DNA of 8,542 bases from Clostridia bacterium (GCA_017454565.1 JAFTCS010000118.1:1-8542), one strand, 5' to 3'. Counted from the first letter of the stretch, positions 1 through 7,597 are shown. Notes: generated by a model not told the origin, from the sequence alone. Made by a program: numbers and translations.

Positions 1-151
1 CGCTTAAAACTACCCCGCCGCCGAGAGGCGGCGCAAATGCACCCATTGGGTGAAAAACAAGGTATGAAACATTTGGCTTGTAAAGCTCTGTTTATCTTGC
101 TTTCAGCCATTTATTCTATTTGAGTTTCACGGATTCAGGTGTTTGTTAATA

Positions 152-164
152 AATGACAGTCATT
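152..164. promoter_or_regulatory. 13-bp palindrome, possible operator
   Basis: AATGAC-A-GTCATT is a perfect dyad with 6-bp arms around a single central base. It lies about 55 bp upstream of the proposed -35 of the M60 protease gene, where an activator or repressor could bind. A second, looser dyad, TGAACA/TGTTCA with an 18-bp gap, follows at 166-195. No regulator is known from this window, and arms this short can occur by chance in AT-rich DNA. Confidence 0.25.
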
Positions 165-219
165 ATGAACAATCAGCAAACATGGTTACTGTTCAAAAGG
201 CAGATTTTCTGTTTTAATG

Positions 220-248
220 TAGAAATATACCGATTTAAGTTATATAAT
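220..248 (+). promoter_or_regulatory. Probable sigma-A promoter of the M60 protease gene
   Basis: A perfect -10 hexamer TATAAT (243-248) lies 17 bp after TAGAAA (220-225), which matches 4 of 6 positions of the -35 consensus. Transcription would start near 255, about 50 nt before the proposed ATG at 307. The -10 is strong and the -35 weak, so an activator may help, but that is inference. Confidence 0.45.
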
Positions 249-261
249 TTTAACTAAGTAT

Positions 262-298
262 AGCCGTTGCTGAACGGCTGAAAAAAATGATAAAGGAG
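262..298 (+). promoter_or_regulatory. Leader hairpin plus ribosome binding site that decides the M60 start
   Basis: AGCCGTT (262-268) pairs with AACGGCT (273-279) around a GCTG loop, close to the predicted 5' end of the mRNA. Such 5' stems can stabilise transcripts. The Shine-Dalgarno sequence AAAGGAG (292-298) follows. Its spacing is 8 nt to ATG 307 but only 2 nt to ATG 301, so 307 is the better original start. There is no comparable site before the GTG at 364. Confidence 0.55.
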
Positions 299-306
299 AA
301 ATGACT

Positions 307-408
307 ATGGGACTGAAAAAATAATTATCGTCGGTTGCGGCGCTCCTTGCATGCGCACTGTTAGTGCCCGCAGCGGCAGCCCCTCTGCAAACGGAAGCGG
401 CGTCTGCT
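307..408 (+). pseudogene. Signal peptide of the M60 protease, broken by an in-frame TAA
   Basis: Reading from ATG 307 gives M-G-L-K-K, then TAA at 322-324, then in the same frame LSSVAALLACALLVPAAAAP and QTEAASA before YVSA. With the stop read as one amino acid (AAA Lys is the simplest ancestor) this is a textbook Gram-positive signal peptide: basic n-region, hydrophobic core and a likely A-S-A cleavage site ending at base 408. Frame is kept on both sides, so a substitution explains the lesion and an indel in the A6 tract does not. Translation from ATG 307 should end after five codons. It could be a true recent mutation, a polymorphism or a sequence error. Confidence 0.75.
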
Positions 409-3400
409 TATGTGTCTGCAACATATAACGGCAGCATCAGGCAGCGAATAGAATCCCTGAGAGAGCCGGTGAACTACACATCCTACAAGTATGTGCCTGT
501 AGATACAGAGGATTTCCCTACCGGAGATTATCTGATATGTCACCACATGATACCCATGCTTATGAACAGCACCTTTACTATTCATCCGGCATCGGCTGAC
601 GGCGTACAGCTTGATTACGAAAAGGACATCGACAACATCCGCGCCGACCATGTTCCTGATACCGCTGTATGGCACCTTGAAAAGAAGCGCACAGGCTATT
701 ACACGATCTCTCAGAACGGAAAGAATTATAACTTTACCAGCGGCGGATATACTACCTTCAACAGCTCGAACAATCCTCAGGAGTTTCACTTCATTCGTTC
801 ACTGAGTTCGTATGAAATGTCGTTTATAATAAGCGCACCGGCAACAAGCAACGGCGAACAGATGGATCTGTGCAGCCATGTGAGCAACAGGTTTGCATGC
901 TTCGGACATAACAAGTATTTAGACGATCTCGGACGGTACATGAAGATATACAAAAAGGTACAGGATGTTTCCATCAACAACAATACCGTACCCCTCTATA
1001 ACGCTATGCAGGAAGCTCAGTACTATATGCAGTACGACAGCAGCCTTGCAGGTACTCTGAACACTGCGCTCGACTGCTACGAAAGGGCTTTCAGCGGCGG
1101 AGTTGACCAGAGTACCCTTGACAGCCTTACGAATCAGCTTAACGGCACCATAAACAGCTACAGAACGACCTATGAATCCCAGAAAACCGTGGCTGCCGTG
1201 AACCTTGACGAGGTGTTTGACAAAAGCGATTACACCTATCACACGCTGCGCAGGGATATGTCAAAATCGGATATACAGGCTGTTGCAGACAGAGCCGCTG
1301 AATTCGGAATGACCGGTGAGGATAAGGTCAAACTTGAAAACGTGCAGCAGCTTTTGAATAACCCGGATTACAAAATAGACACCGACATGGAATTCACCCC
1401 AAAACGCAACGGCGACACCAGAAAAATAGGCAACGATGATTTCAAGTTCAGCTATTGGGGCACAAACCGTCAGGTAACAGGACTTTGGGCTGTGCCGACA
1501 GAGTATATGACCGTTTATGTAAAAGCGGAAGAGAATGACCCTCTGCCGACGATTTACTTTACACAGCATATATCCAACAACTACGACAAGGAATTCCGGC
1601 TCAAGCGCGGCATTAACATTATACATGTTCCGAGACTGTACGGCAACGGCTGGAAGACCCCCACAGAGGTCGGCGGCTGCTTCTACATAATGAACCCCTA
1701 CAACCAAAACCAGCAGAGCGCCAGCGTGAGGGTCTACATTGAGGGTGCGGCTGATAAAATACCGCTTTATAATCTCGGCGACGACCCGGAGCCTTTCTAT
1801 GATCTGCTTGAAGATTACTATGCTCACTACAAGAAAGGCGAAAAGGGCTATCACAATGCAACAGAAATAAATACCGGCAACGGTTTCCTTACTCTGACAC
1901 TCGAACGGTGCTATGAAGCATTTATCAAAGAGGGACTCAGCGTTGACGTATCAGCTCAGACCTGGAGCGACTTCCTTGATTATCTTTTAGCCTTTGACGG
2001 CGTTGACCGTGATTCCTACAAAGACCTGAACGTCCAGTGCAAGATAAACCAGCCCTATGCAGGTGCATACGCTACCTATGAAAAGATCTGCATACAGGAC
2101 AATATCTGGTCGGCATCGGCACTGTCAGGCTCCTACGGCTGGGGATTCCCCCACGAGCTTGGCCACTGCCTTGACAACCGTGACCGCACGACAGCCGAGT
2201 GCACCAACAATGTCTGGTCACTGAAATATGTTTTAGACAACGGCAGAATAGACTCTCTCTGTGTGCCTAAGCGCCTCAGCGACTACTACACCATTGTCAA
2301 GGACGACAGCGACTATCTCTGGGAGGATGCACCTACAAGCATTTACAACAAGCTTATCTATGACGTTTATATGTTCTGGGACCTTGAAGTTTACCATGAG
2401 GGATACTGGGGTGGTCTTGACGAAATGCTCCGCAGGGATTCATGCGGAAACTCCACAGCAGACTCTTATCTGAGCAGCTGCAGTAATAAAGAGAAGGTGG
2501 CCGCATATTCCTCAAAGGTACTTGGTATTGACCTGACCTATTACTTCAAGCAGTACGGCTATCTTCTGAACCCGTCACAGAATTATTATAACGCTGTCAA
2601 CTCAATGGGACTGAGCAAGATCCAGCCCAAGATATGGTATTATGATATGTATTCTTATCTCAGAAACAAAAACTCAAATGTGGGCAAAAGCGGCAGCATC
2701 AGTCTGGGCAGCTATAACAGGTCTACAAGGGCTATCTGCATAAACACTCCTCCGGAGCTTGCAGAAAACACCGTAGGCTATGAGATAGTGCGTGACGGTG
2801 TACCGATCTGCTTTACATGGAACAACTTCTTTGTCGATAACACGGCATCCGCAAACTCAACCTATACCTACACGATAAATGCCTATGACAATGCACTGAA
2901 TATGTACTCAAGCTTCACATTCCGCACTGACAGCGCAGGACAGGCAGTTGCAAAGGTAGGCAATAACTACTACAATACTCTTCAGGAGGCCGTCAATGCT
3001 GCTCCGGCAGGAGGTACTGTGTATCTTACCTCTTCAATGCTGATAAATGACACTGTTACTATCAACAAGAGTCTGACCATCCTGCCTGAAAACACAAGCA
3101 ACGCCATATATGTGTACGGACAGACCCCGGGCAAATCTGTTTTCAACATTACAAACGGCGCCAATGTAATGTTTACGGTTCCTATGAATACCACAAAAAC
3201 CGCACTTGTTTTCAGTACAGGCTTTTACCAGAACTCACAGAGCTTCTTCAAGGTTTCCGGCGGCAGCAAGCTGCGTTTCGGCAGCTTTGTCAAGTTCTAC
3301 AGCATCTATTCAACCACTAACGGAGCCATAGCTTACCTTGACAACTCAAGTGCAGAGTTCATCAACAACCTTGCCGAAATGTGTCAGTCCCGCTATGACG

Positions 3401-5595
3401 GTCTTATTTACCTTGCAAACGGCTCTTCAATGACAGCAAGCGGCTGTACCTTCCGGTATAACATAGCTTCGGGCAAGGGAAGTCTTGTCTATGCCAGCAG
3501 CGCAAATGATACTGTCAGCCTCAACAATACAGACATCTACTACAATGCGGCAACTGAAGAGAAAATCGGCGGAACTATCTGCATGATGGCAGGTACCCTG
3601 AATGTAAACAGCGGCACAAAGATAAGAGACAATTACTCTGACAGCTATAACCTCAGCACAGCGGCATACATTGCGAATAGTGCAAAAGCAAATTTCTCAG
3701 GCAATCTTGAAATAAGTGACAAGGTGAACACCCTTACACCTGTGAATATTGCCTCCGACGTTACCGGACAGGTGAATCTCCGCGCCGACAGCAGCATTGC
3801 CTACGAGGGCAGGCAGATCGCACAGGTATCCGGCACCTCCGCATTCAAGAGCCTGACCTACGCAAACAGACTTTTCAGGCTCAGCAATAATTCCGGCAGC
3901 GTTACACTTTCAAAGCAGAGCAATCTCAGTGTAACGGCTACGGCATCCGCAAGGACAATTAACCTCGGAGGAAGTATTACCGTGACAGGAACCGTCAAGG
4001 GCGGTACCGCACCGTATAAATTCAATGTTTATTACAAAAAGCAGACCGACACCACATGGCGCACTGCACCCCTTGCAGACGGAGACTATACGGCGCTTAT
4101 CGCACCGAAAACGGCAGGCACATACGTTATCCGTGCAAAAGCAAAGGACGCTGAGGACAAGACGGCATCCGCAACGGTTTATCTTACTGTGAAGCAGCCG
4201 CTTACGAACAATTCAACGGTCTCAGCAAAGAATGCTACTGTCGGCAAGGCTCTCACCGTAAAAATGGCAGCCGCAGGCGGTAAGTCGCCCTATACCTACG
4301 CAGCCTATTACAAAAAGAGCACAGCCTCGGCATGGACTCTGCTGAAAAACTACAGCAGCACTGCGACAGCCAACTTTACACCCAAGTCTACAGGTACATA
4401 TAATATCCGCACTAAGGTAAAGGACGCAACCGGCAAGGTCGTCAATAAGGATATCACGATCAAAGCCTCCGGCGGACCTCTTACAAATAACTCAACAATT
4501 TCAGCATCAACGGTAACTCTTGGCAGCAGCGTGACCATAAAGGGCGCAGCAACAGGAGGAAAAGCTCCTTATACCTATTCATACTCGTACAAAAAGTCTG
4601 AAGCTTCAAGCTACACTCTTATAAAGGATTTCAGCACATCAACATCGGCTGTATTTACACCTAAATCCTGCACAGTATACAATGTCCGAGTAAGAGTTAA
4701 AGACGCAGACGGAACAGTTGTTGTAAAGGTTATAGACCTTACAGTAAAAGCTGCCGCTCTGAAGAATACTTCAAAGCTTTCGGCTACAAGCGTTCCCGTA
4801 GGCAGTGCAATTACTGTAACAGGCTCAGCTACCGGCGGCGTCAGCCCATACAAGTATGCTTTCTATTATAAAAAGAAAAGCTCCTCATCATGGACAAGCC
4901 TTCAGGGATTTTCGACAAACAAGACCGTAAAGATCACCCCCAAGAGCGTTACCGAATATATTGTACGCACAAAGGCAAAGGATCTTTCCGGCAAAACCGC
5001 TGTAAAGGATTTAACATTTACAACTATAAATGCAGCGCTGCCGCTTACCAATAAATCCTCACTTTCGTCAGCGGGAATTACTCTGGGCAGCAGCGTGACA
5101 GTCAAGTGCGCAGCCACCGGCGGCACATCACCCTACAAGTACGCTATATACTACAAGAAGGTCAGTTCCGAAACATGGACTCAGGCCAGAGGCTACAGCA
5201 CCACCGCAAGCTATCCTTTCACTCCCAAAGCTGCGACAAGCTACACGATAAGGGTCAGAGTAAAGGACAGCACAGGAAAAATAGTTTCAAAGGATTTCTT
5301 GCTCAGGGTGAGCAAACCGCTTACAAACACCTCAACGGTATCGGCAAAGACGGTTACTCTCGGAAAAAGCGTTAAAGTCACCTGTTCCGCAACAGGAGGA
5401 AAGACCCCCTACAGATACGCAGTTTATTACAGAAAGGCAAGCTCTGATTCATGGGTGCAGGCCAAGGCATACGGCACCGAGCAAACCGCTGTAATTAACC
5501 TGAAATCGGCAGTTAAGTACGTTATCCGCACAAAGGTAATGGACGCCGACAAGAAGGTCGCAGTTAAGGATATCACGGTTTCAGTAACAAAATAA
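364..5595 (+). CDS. Secreted M60-family (enhancin-like) zinc metallopeptidase, multi-domain, with broken signal peptide
   Basis: Large extracellular protease of the M60/enhancin family, whose members cleave mucins and other glycoproteins. Numbering from the GTG at 364, the layout is: remnant of a signal peptide (1-15); a lectin-like, possibly beta-trefoil region (about 40-195); a helical linker (about 200-290); the M60 region (about 320-700) with the conserved TGLWAVPTEYMTVYV strand at 372-386 and zinc site H597-E-L-G-H601 followed by E612 in AECTNNVW; an Fn3/Ig-like domain (about 775-855); a right-handed beta-helix rich in Asn, Ser and Thr (about 862-1186); and six repeats of about 92 residues (1188-1743). 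The motif HExxH-x10-E fits the family, so the catalytic site looks intact. I see no LPXTG, SLH or dockerin, so surface retention, if any, would rest on the repeats. The open frame begins at 364 only because of the TAA at 322-324. The real start is probably ATG 307, and GTG 364 lacks a ribosome binding site. Mucin as substrate is inference from the family. The domain calls other than M60 are by eye. Confidence 0.85.
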   Translation: MPAAAAPLQTEAASAYVSATYNGSIRQRIESLREPVNYTSYKYVPVDTEDFPTGDYLICHHMIPMLMNSTFTIHPASADGVQLDYEKDIDNIRADHVPDTAVWHLEKKRTGYYTISQNGKNYNFTSGGYTTFNSSNNPQEFHFIRSLSSYEMSFIISAPATSNGEQMDLCSHVSNRFACFGHNKYLDDLGRYMKIYKKVQDVSINNNTVPLYNAMQEAQYYMQYDSSLAGTLNTALDCYERAFSGGVDQSTLDSLTNQLNGTINSYRTTYESQKTVAAVNLDEVFDKSDYTYHTLRRDMSKSDIQAVADRAAEFGMTGEDKVKLENVQQLLNNPDYKIDTDMEFTPKRNGDTRKIGNDDFKFSYWGTNRQVTGLWAVPTEYMTVYVKAEENDPLPTIYFTQHISNNYDKEFRLKRGINIIHVPRLYGNGWKTPTEVGGCFYIMNPYNQNQQSASVRVYIEGAADKIPLYNLGDDPEPFYDLLEDYYAHYKKGEKGYHNATEINTGNGFLTLTLERCYEAFIKEGLSVDVSAQTWSDFLDYLLAFDGVDRDSYKDLNVQCKINQPYAGAYATYEKICIQDNIWSASALSGSYGWGFPHELGHCLDNRDRTTAECTNNVWSLKYVLDNGRIDSLCVPKRLSDYYTIVKDDSDYLWEDAPTSIYNKLIYDVYMFWDLEVYHEGYWGGLDEMLRRDSCGNSTADSYLSSCSNKEKVAAYSSKVLGIDLTYYFKQYGYLLNPSQNYYNAVNSMGLSKIQPKIWYYDMYSYLRNKNSNVGKSGSISLGSYNRSTRAICINTPPELAENTVGYEIVRDGVPICFTWNNFFVDNTASANSTYTYTINAYDNALNMYSSFTFRTDSAGQAVAKVGNNYYNTLQEAVNAAPAGGTVYLTSSMLINDTVTINKSLTILPENTSNAIYVYGQTPGKSVFNITNGANVMFTVPMNTTKTALVFSTGFYQNSQSFFKVSGGSKLRFGSFVKFYSIYSTTNGAIAYLDNSSAEFINNLAEMCQSRYDGLIYLANGSSMTASGCTFRYNIASGKGSLVYASSANDTVSLNNTDIYYNAATEEKIGGTICMMAGTLNVNSGTKIRDNYSDSYNLSTAAYIANSAKANFSGNLEISDKVNTLTPVNIASDVTGQVNLRADSSIAYEGRQIAQVSGTSAFKSLTYANRLFRLSNNSGSVTLSKQSNLSVTATASARTINLGGSITVTGTVKGGTAPYKFNVYYKKQTDTTWRTAPLADGDYTALIAPKTAGTYVIRAKAKDAEDKTASATVYLTVKQPLTNNSTVSAKNATVGKALTVKMAAAGGKSPYTYAAYYKKSTASAWTLLKNYSSTATANFTPKSTGTYNIRTKVKDATGKVVNKDITIKASGGPLTNNSTISASTVTLGSSVTIKGAATGGKAPYTYSYSYKKSEASSYTLIKDFSTSTSAVFTPKSCTVYNVRVRVKDADGTVVVKVIDLTVKAAALKNTSKLSATSVPVGSAITVTGSATGGVSPYKYAFYYKKKSSSSWTSLQGFSTNKTVKITPKSVTEYIVRTKAKDLSGKTAVKDLTFTTINAALPLTNKSSLSSAGITLGSSVTVKCAATGGTSPYKYAIYYKKVSSETWTQARGYSTTASYPFTPKAATSYTIRVRVKDSTGKIVSKDFLLRVSKPLTNTSTVSAKTVTLGKSVKVTCSATGGKTPYRYAVYYRKASSDSWVQAKAYGTEQTAVINLKSAVKYVIRTKVMDADKKVAVKDITVSVTK
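3925..5592 (+). repeat. Six tandem coding repeats of about 92 residues (C-terminal Ig-like modules)
   Basis: The repeat units start at 3925, 4201, 4480, 4759, 5044 and 5320 and are 91-95 codons long. Copies 2-6 open with L-T/K-N-x-S. All share a glycine-rich turn of the A-x-GG-x-x-PY type, then a tyrosine-rich strand such as Y-A-x-YYKK, a Trp or Tyr about eight residues on, a TPK or LKS segment, and Y-x-(I/V)-R-x-(K/R)-(V/A)-x-D. This looks like a beta-sandwich, and similar repeats are often labelled triple-tyrosine-like in secreted Clostridia proteins (from memory, unsearched). Copy 1 is the most divergent. Copies differ at many bases, so the array is old and not a recent slippage product. 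The likely role is a stalk or a carbohydrate/cell-wall binder. Confidence 0.85.
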
Positions 5596-5620
5596 TCTAA
5601 GAGCCTGGTCCGTCAGCCAA

Positions 5621-5662
5621 AACAGGGAAACTCTTTTACTGGCAGAAAAGAGTTTCCCTGTT
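5621..5662 (+). terminator. Perfect 17-bp hairpin after the M60 gene, probable terminator
   Basis: AACAGGGAAACTCTTTT (5621-5637) pairs without mismatch with 5646-5662 around an 8-nt loop, starting 26 bp after the stop codon. The position fits a terminator or an mRNA 3'-end stabiliser. It lacks the usual T-run: the next bases are GGTATTCG. Factor-independent termination is therefore uncertain. Confidence 0.5.
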
Positions 5663-5710
5663 GGTATTCGAGTACGAAAATGTATGTCCGTTTATTGATA
5701 CATCACAGCA

Positions 5711-5739
5711 TTGACGTATACAAAAAATAATGTTATACT
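5711..5739 (+). promoter_or_regulatory. Strong sigma-A promoter with extended -10 for ydbC
   Basis: TTGACG (5711-5716) and TATACT (5734-5739) are separated by exactly 17 bp, each matching 5 of 6 consensus positions. A TG lies one base before the -10 (5731-5732), giving an extended -10. Transcription should start near 5746, leaving a leader of about 35 nt. This is the best promoter in the window. Confidence 0.85.
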
Positions 5740-5780
5740 ACATACATCATTGATGAACAGTTTAAAGGAGGTGAACCGGC

Positions 5781-6002
5781 ATGGCAGATTTCAAGTTTGA
5801 AATAGTCAAGGAGCTTGGTGTGATCTCGGAGGGTCATGCAGGCTGGAGAAAAGAACTAAACCTTGTTTCATGGAACGGAGGGGCGCCAAAGTATGACATA
5901 AGAGATTGGGCGCCCGGACATGAAAAGATGGGCAAGGGCGTTACACTGACCTCGCAGGAGCTTATTGAGCTGAACAAGCTTATCGCAGCAATTGATGAAT
6001 AA
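5781..6002 (+). CDS. ydbC: YdbC-family PC4-like single-stranded DNA-binding protein
   Basis: A 73-residue protein that reads across its whole length as a YdbC-family member: FEIVKELGVISE near the start, GWRKELNLVSWNGGAPKYDIRDW in the middle (residues about 21-43, split here only for reading) and HEKMGKGVTLTSQEL towards the end. The family adopts the fold of the eukaryotic coactivator PC4: a curved beta-sheet plus a C-terminal helix that binds single-stranded DNA, usually as a dimer. Its bacterial role is not well defined; transcription or DNA maintenance is assumed. The start is well supported: AAAGGAGGTG (5764-5773) ends 7 nt before the ATG. The gene has its own extended -10 promoter and a terminator just after it, so it is probably a single-gene unit with good constitutive expression. 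The length is normal for the family and nothing looks broken. Confidence 0.9.
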   Translation: MADFKFEIVKELGVISEGHAGWRKELNLVSWNGGAPKYDIRDWAPGHEKMGKGVTLTSQELIELNKLIAAIDE

Positions 6003-6020
6003 ATATGTCGCCACAGACAG

Positions 6021-6067
6021 AAAAAACCAGGCCGGAGCATCTATGCGCCGACCCGGTTTTTTGTTTT
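6021..6067. terminator. Bidirectional intrinsic terminator between ydbC and the purine permease
   Basis: The outer stem AAAAAACC (6021-6028) pairs with GGTTTTTT (6055-6062). It continues with mismatches through GG/CC (6030-6031 with 6052-6053) and CGG/CCG (6033-6035 with 6048-6050). On the + strand it ends in T6-G-T4, and on the - strand in T6. It lies 18 bp after the ydbC stop and 16 bp beyond the permease stop, so one element ends both convergent genes. Confidence 0.85.
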
Positions 6068-6077
6068 GGGTTTGAAA

Positions 6078-7460
6078 TTATGCCAGTCCGAGGATCATTG
6101 TGGCAATTCTCACACCGAACAGTACGAAAGATACCCACATTATCGGGTGGATATCCCTGATCTTACCGGTAACTATCTTGAGGATTACCCATGAGATAAT
6201 ACCGAACATGATGCCGGTAGCGATTGAGTTGGTAAACGGCATCATAACAATTGCGAAGAAACCGCCCACGCTGTCTGCGATGTCGCCGTCGAACTTCATT
6301 TTCGTAATGTTTTTTATCATCAGCAAACCAACGAACACAAGTGCCGGAGCGGTTGCAAATGAAGGTATCGCTAAAAAGATGGGGTAGAGGGTAAGTGACA
6401 GAAGGAAAAGCAATGCAGATGTAAGGGCGGTAAGTCCGGTTCTGCCGCCTGCCGCAACGCCTGTGGTGGATTCAACGTATGATGTTACTGTCGATGTACC
6501 CAAAGCAGCGCCCGCAATGGTTCCCACGGCGTCAGCCATCAGCGCGCGTCCGACTCGTGGCAGCTCGCCTTTTTCGTTAAGCATATTGCATTCCTGCGCA
6601 ACGCCGATGAGAGTTCCTACTGTGTCAAACAGATCAACGAAAAGGAAAGAGAACATAATAACGATAAAATTAAGAGGATTAACAGTCATGTACGAAAAAT
6701 CAAACTTACAAAAAGTTTCGGAAGCCATCAACTGCAGCGGCGCAAACGGAGAATAGCCTTCAAAGTTCGGAATAACGGAATAAATACCGTTAGCTGCATC
6801 CACATGATACCAGCCTGTAAGCTCGGCGATCATTCCAAATATCCATGTAAGAGTAATGCCAATGAGTATGGCGCCTTTTACCTTGTAGTGCCATAGTGCG
6901 GCAATAATAAGTATGCCTACAATAGCCAAAACTACAGAAGGGCTGCTCAATGTACCAAGAGTAGTAAGATTTGTCGGGTCGTCTGTCACGATATTTGCAC
7001 CGTGGAGCCCTATGAACACTATAAAAAGACCAATACCTGCCGATATGCCAAGCTTGAGGTTTTCCGGGACCTTATTGACAAGGGTTTCTCTGAACTTTAC
7101 GAAGGACAACAGAACAAATATAACACCCTCAAAAAGAATAGCGGTCAGAGCGACCTTCCAAGGGTCGGTAACGCCCTGTTCTGCAAGCTGCGGTACAACA
7201 GAGTAGGCAAAATAAGCATTAAGCCCCATGCCGGAAGCAAGAACGACCGGGTAATTTGCAAAAAAAGCCATTATCATAGTCGAAAATGCAGCCGACACTG
7301 CCGTAGCTGCAAAAATAGCCTGAGAGGGCATGCCCGCTGCCGACAGAATGCTCGGATTGACTGCAAGTATGTACGCCATTGCAAGGAATGTGGTAAGTCC
7401 GCCAACAAGCTCGCGCCTTACCGTGGTGCCGTTTTGTTTGAGTTTGAATAGTTTTTCCAC
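6078..7460 (-). CDS. NCS2-family purine base permease (AzgA/PbuG-like)
   Basis: Polytopic membrane transporter of the AzgA-like branch of the NCS2 family, which imports purine bases (adenine, hypoxanthine, guanine) for salvage, usually by proton symport. The N-terminus EKLFKLKQNGT, then LTTFLAMAYILAVNP, GMGLNAYFAYSV (about 77-88), DLFDTVGTLIG (about 276-286) and TSYVESTTGVAAGGRTG (to about 342) are the hallmark motifs. Many hydrophobic segments, about 12-13, span the protein, and its 461 codons are normal for the family. I chose the GTG at 7458-7460: GGAG at 7469-7472 is 8 nt upstream, and it gives the usual family N-terminus. The GTG at 7467-7469, three codons earlier, overlaps that site and is unlikely. 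The exact base transported cannot be told from sequence. A promoter (7616-7644) and a structured leader precede it, and no purine biosynthesis genes are next to it. Confidence 0.93.
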   Translation of the reverse strand: MEKLFKLKQNGTTVRRELVGGLTTFLAMAYILAVNPSILSAAGMPSQAIFAATAVSAAFSTMIMAFFANYPVVLASGMGLNAYFAYSVVPQLAEQGVTDPWKVALTAILFEGVIFVLLSFVKFRETLVNKVPENLKLGISAGIGLFIVFIGLHGANIVTDDPTNLTTLGTLSSPSVVLAIVGILIIAALWHYKVKGAILIGITLTWIFGMIAELTGWYHVDAANGIYSVIPNFEGYSPFAPLQLMASETFCKFDFSYMTVNPLNFIVIMFSFLFVDLFDTVGTLIGVAQECNMLNEKGELPRVGRALMADAVGTIAGAALGTSTVTSYVESTTGVAAGGRTGLTALTSALLFLLSLTLYPIFLAIPSFATAPALVFVGLLMIKNITKMKFDGDIADSVGGFFAIVMMPFTNSIATGIMFGIISWVILKIVTGKIRDIHPIMWVSFVLFGVRIATMILGLA

Positions 7461-7517
7461 ATTGATCACTCCAGATAAAAGATAGGAAACAGCCGGAATG
7501 GGTTCATATCCATAAAG

Positions 7518-7597
7518 AAAAAAACTATAAGGTCAATTTACTTTACAGATAAAGCAGTGTGAAGAATATAGCTTTACACAGTCTTATACAGAACCTC
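7518..7597 (-). ncRNA. Candidate structured leader RNA of the purine permease
   Basis: Read on the minus strand, GAGGTT (7597-7592) can pair with GACCTT (7534-7529), with two G-U pairs. Inside, TAAAGC (7576-7571) can pair with GCTTTA (7555-7550), and TGTG (7580-7577) with CACA (7561-7558), which together make an H-type pseudoknot. The same CTTTA (7554-7550) can instead pair with the following TAAAG (7545-7541) around a TCTG loop. A T7 run (7524-7518) follows directly after TATAG (7529-7525), which can pair with CTATA (7571-7567). Alternative folds before a U-run suggest attenuation, but the helices are short and AT-rich and I recognise no known riboswitch class. Confidence 0.25.

Larger units (their letters stand above)
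1..306. other. Gene-free left-edge region upstream of the M60 protease gene
   Basis: I see no coding region here. Near the edge are two compact hairpins: CGCCGCC/GGCGGCG closing a GAGA tetraloop (16-33) and CACCC/GGGTG with an ATT loop (40-52). The stretch from about 60 to 250 is AT-rich and contains a 13-bp palindrome (152-164), an inverted repeat TGAACA (166-171)/TGTTCA (190-195), and a probable promoter. The hairpins have no convincing T-run on either strand, so I do not call them terminators. They may belong to an intergenic repeat cut by the window edge. Confidence 0.6.

Noticed and set aside
322..324. Reassigned TAA codon or programmed readthrough explaining the stop in the signal peptide
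   Set aside because: TAA is also the normal stop of the M60 gene, ydbC, the permease and tspO, so it is not reassigned. No special readthrough context is visible.
316..324. Phase variation by slippage in the A6 tract before the stop
   Set aside because: The reading frame is the same before and after the stop. Gaining or losing an A would break the downstream frame instead of restoring it.
361..5126. Several long minus-strand and offset open frames inside the M60 gene
   Set aside because: They lie antisense to or out of frame with a protein that has clear domains and motifs, and they lack ribosome binding sites and recognisable sequence.
3925..5592. CRISPR array or recent DNA tandem repeat
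   Set aside because: The units are about 276-285 bp, in frame and diverged at the DNA level, so they are protein domain repeats.
5500..5595. Sortase signal or dockerin at the end of the protease
   Set aside because: The last residues are a beta-strand of repeat six. There is no LPXTG, hydrophobic tail or duplicated calcium-binding dockerin motif.
6100..7451. Plus-strand frames inside the purine permease gene
   Set aside because: They are complementary shadows of a well-supported membrane transporter, and their sequences are low in recognisable features.
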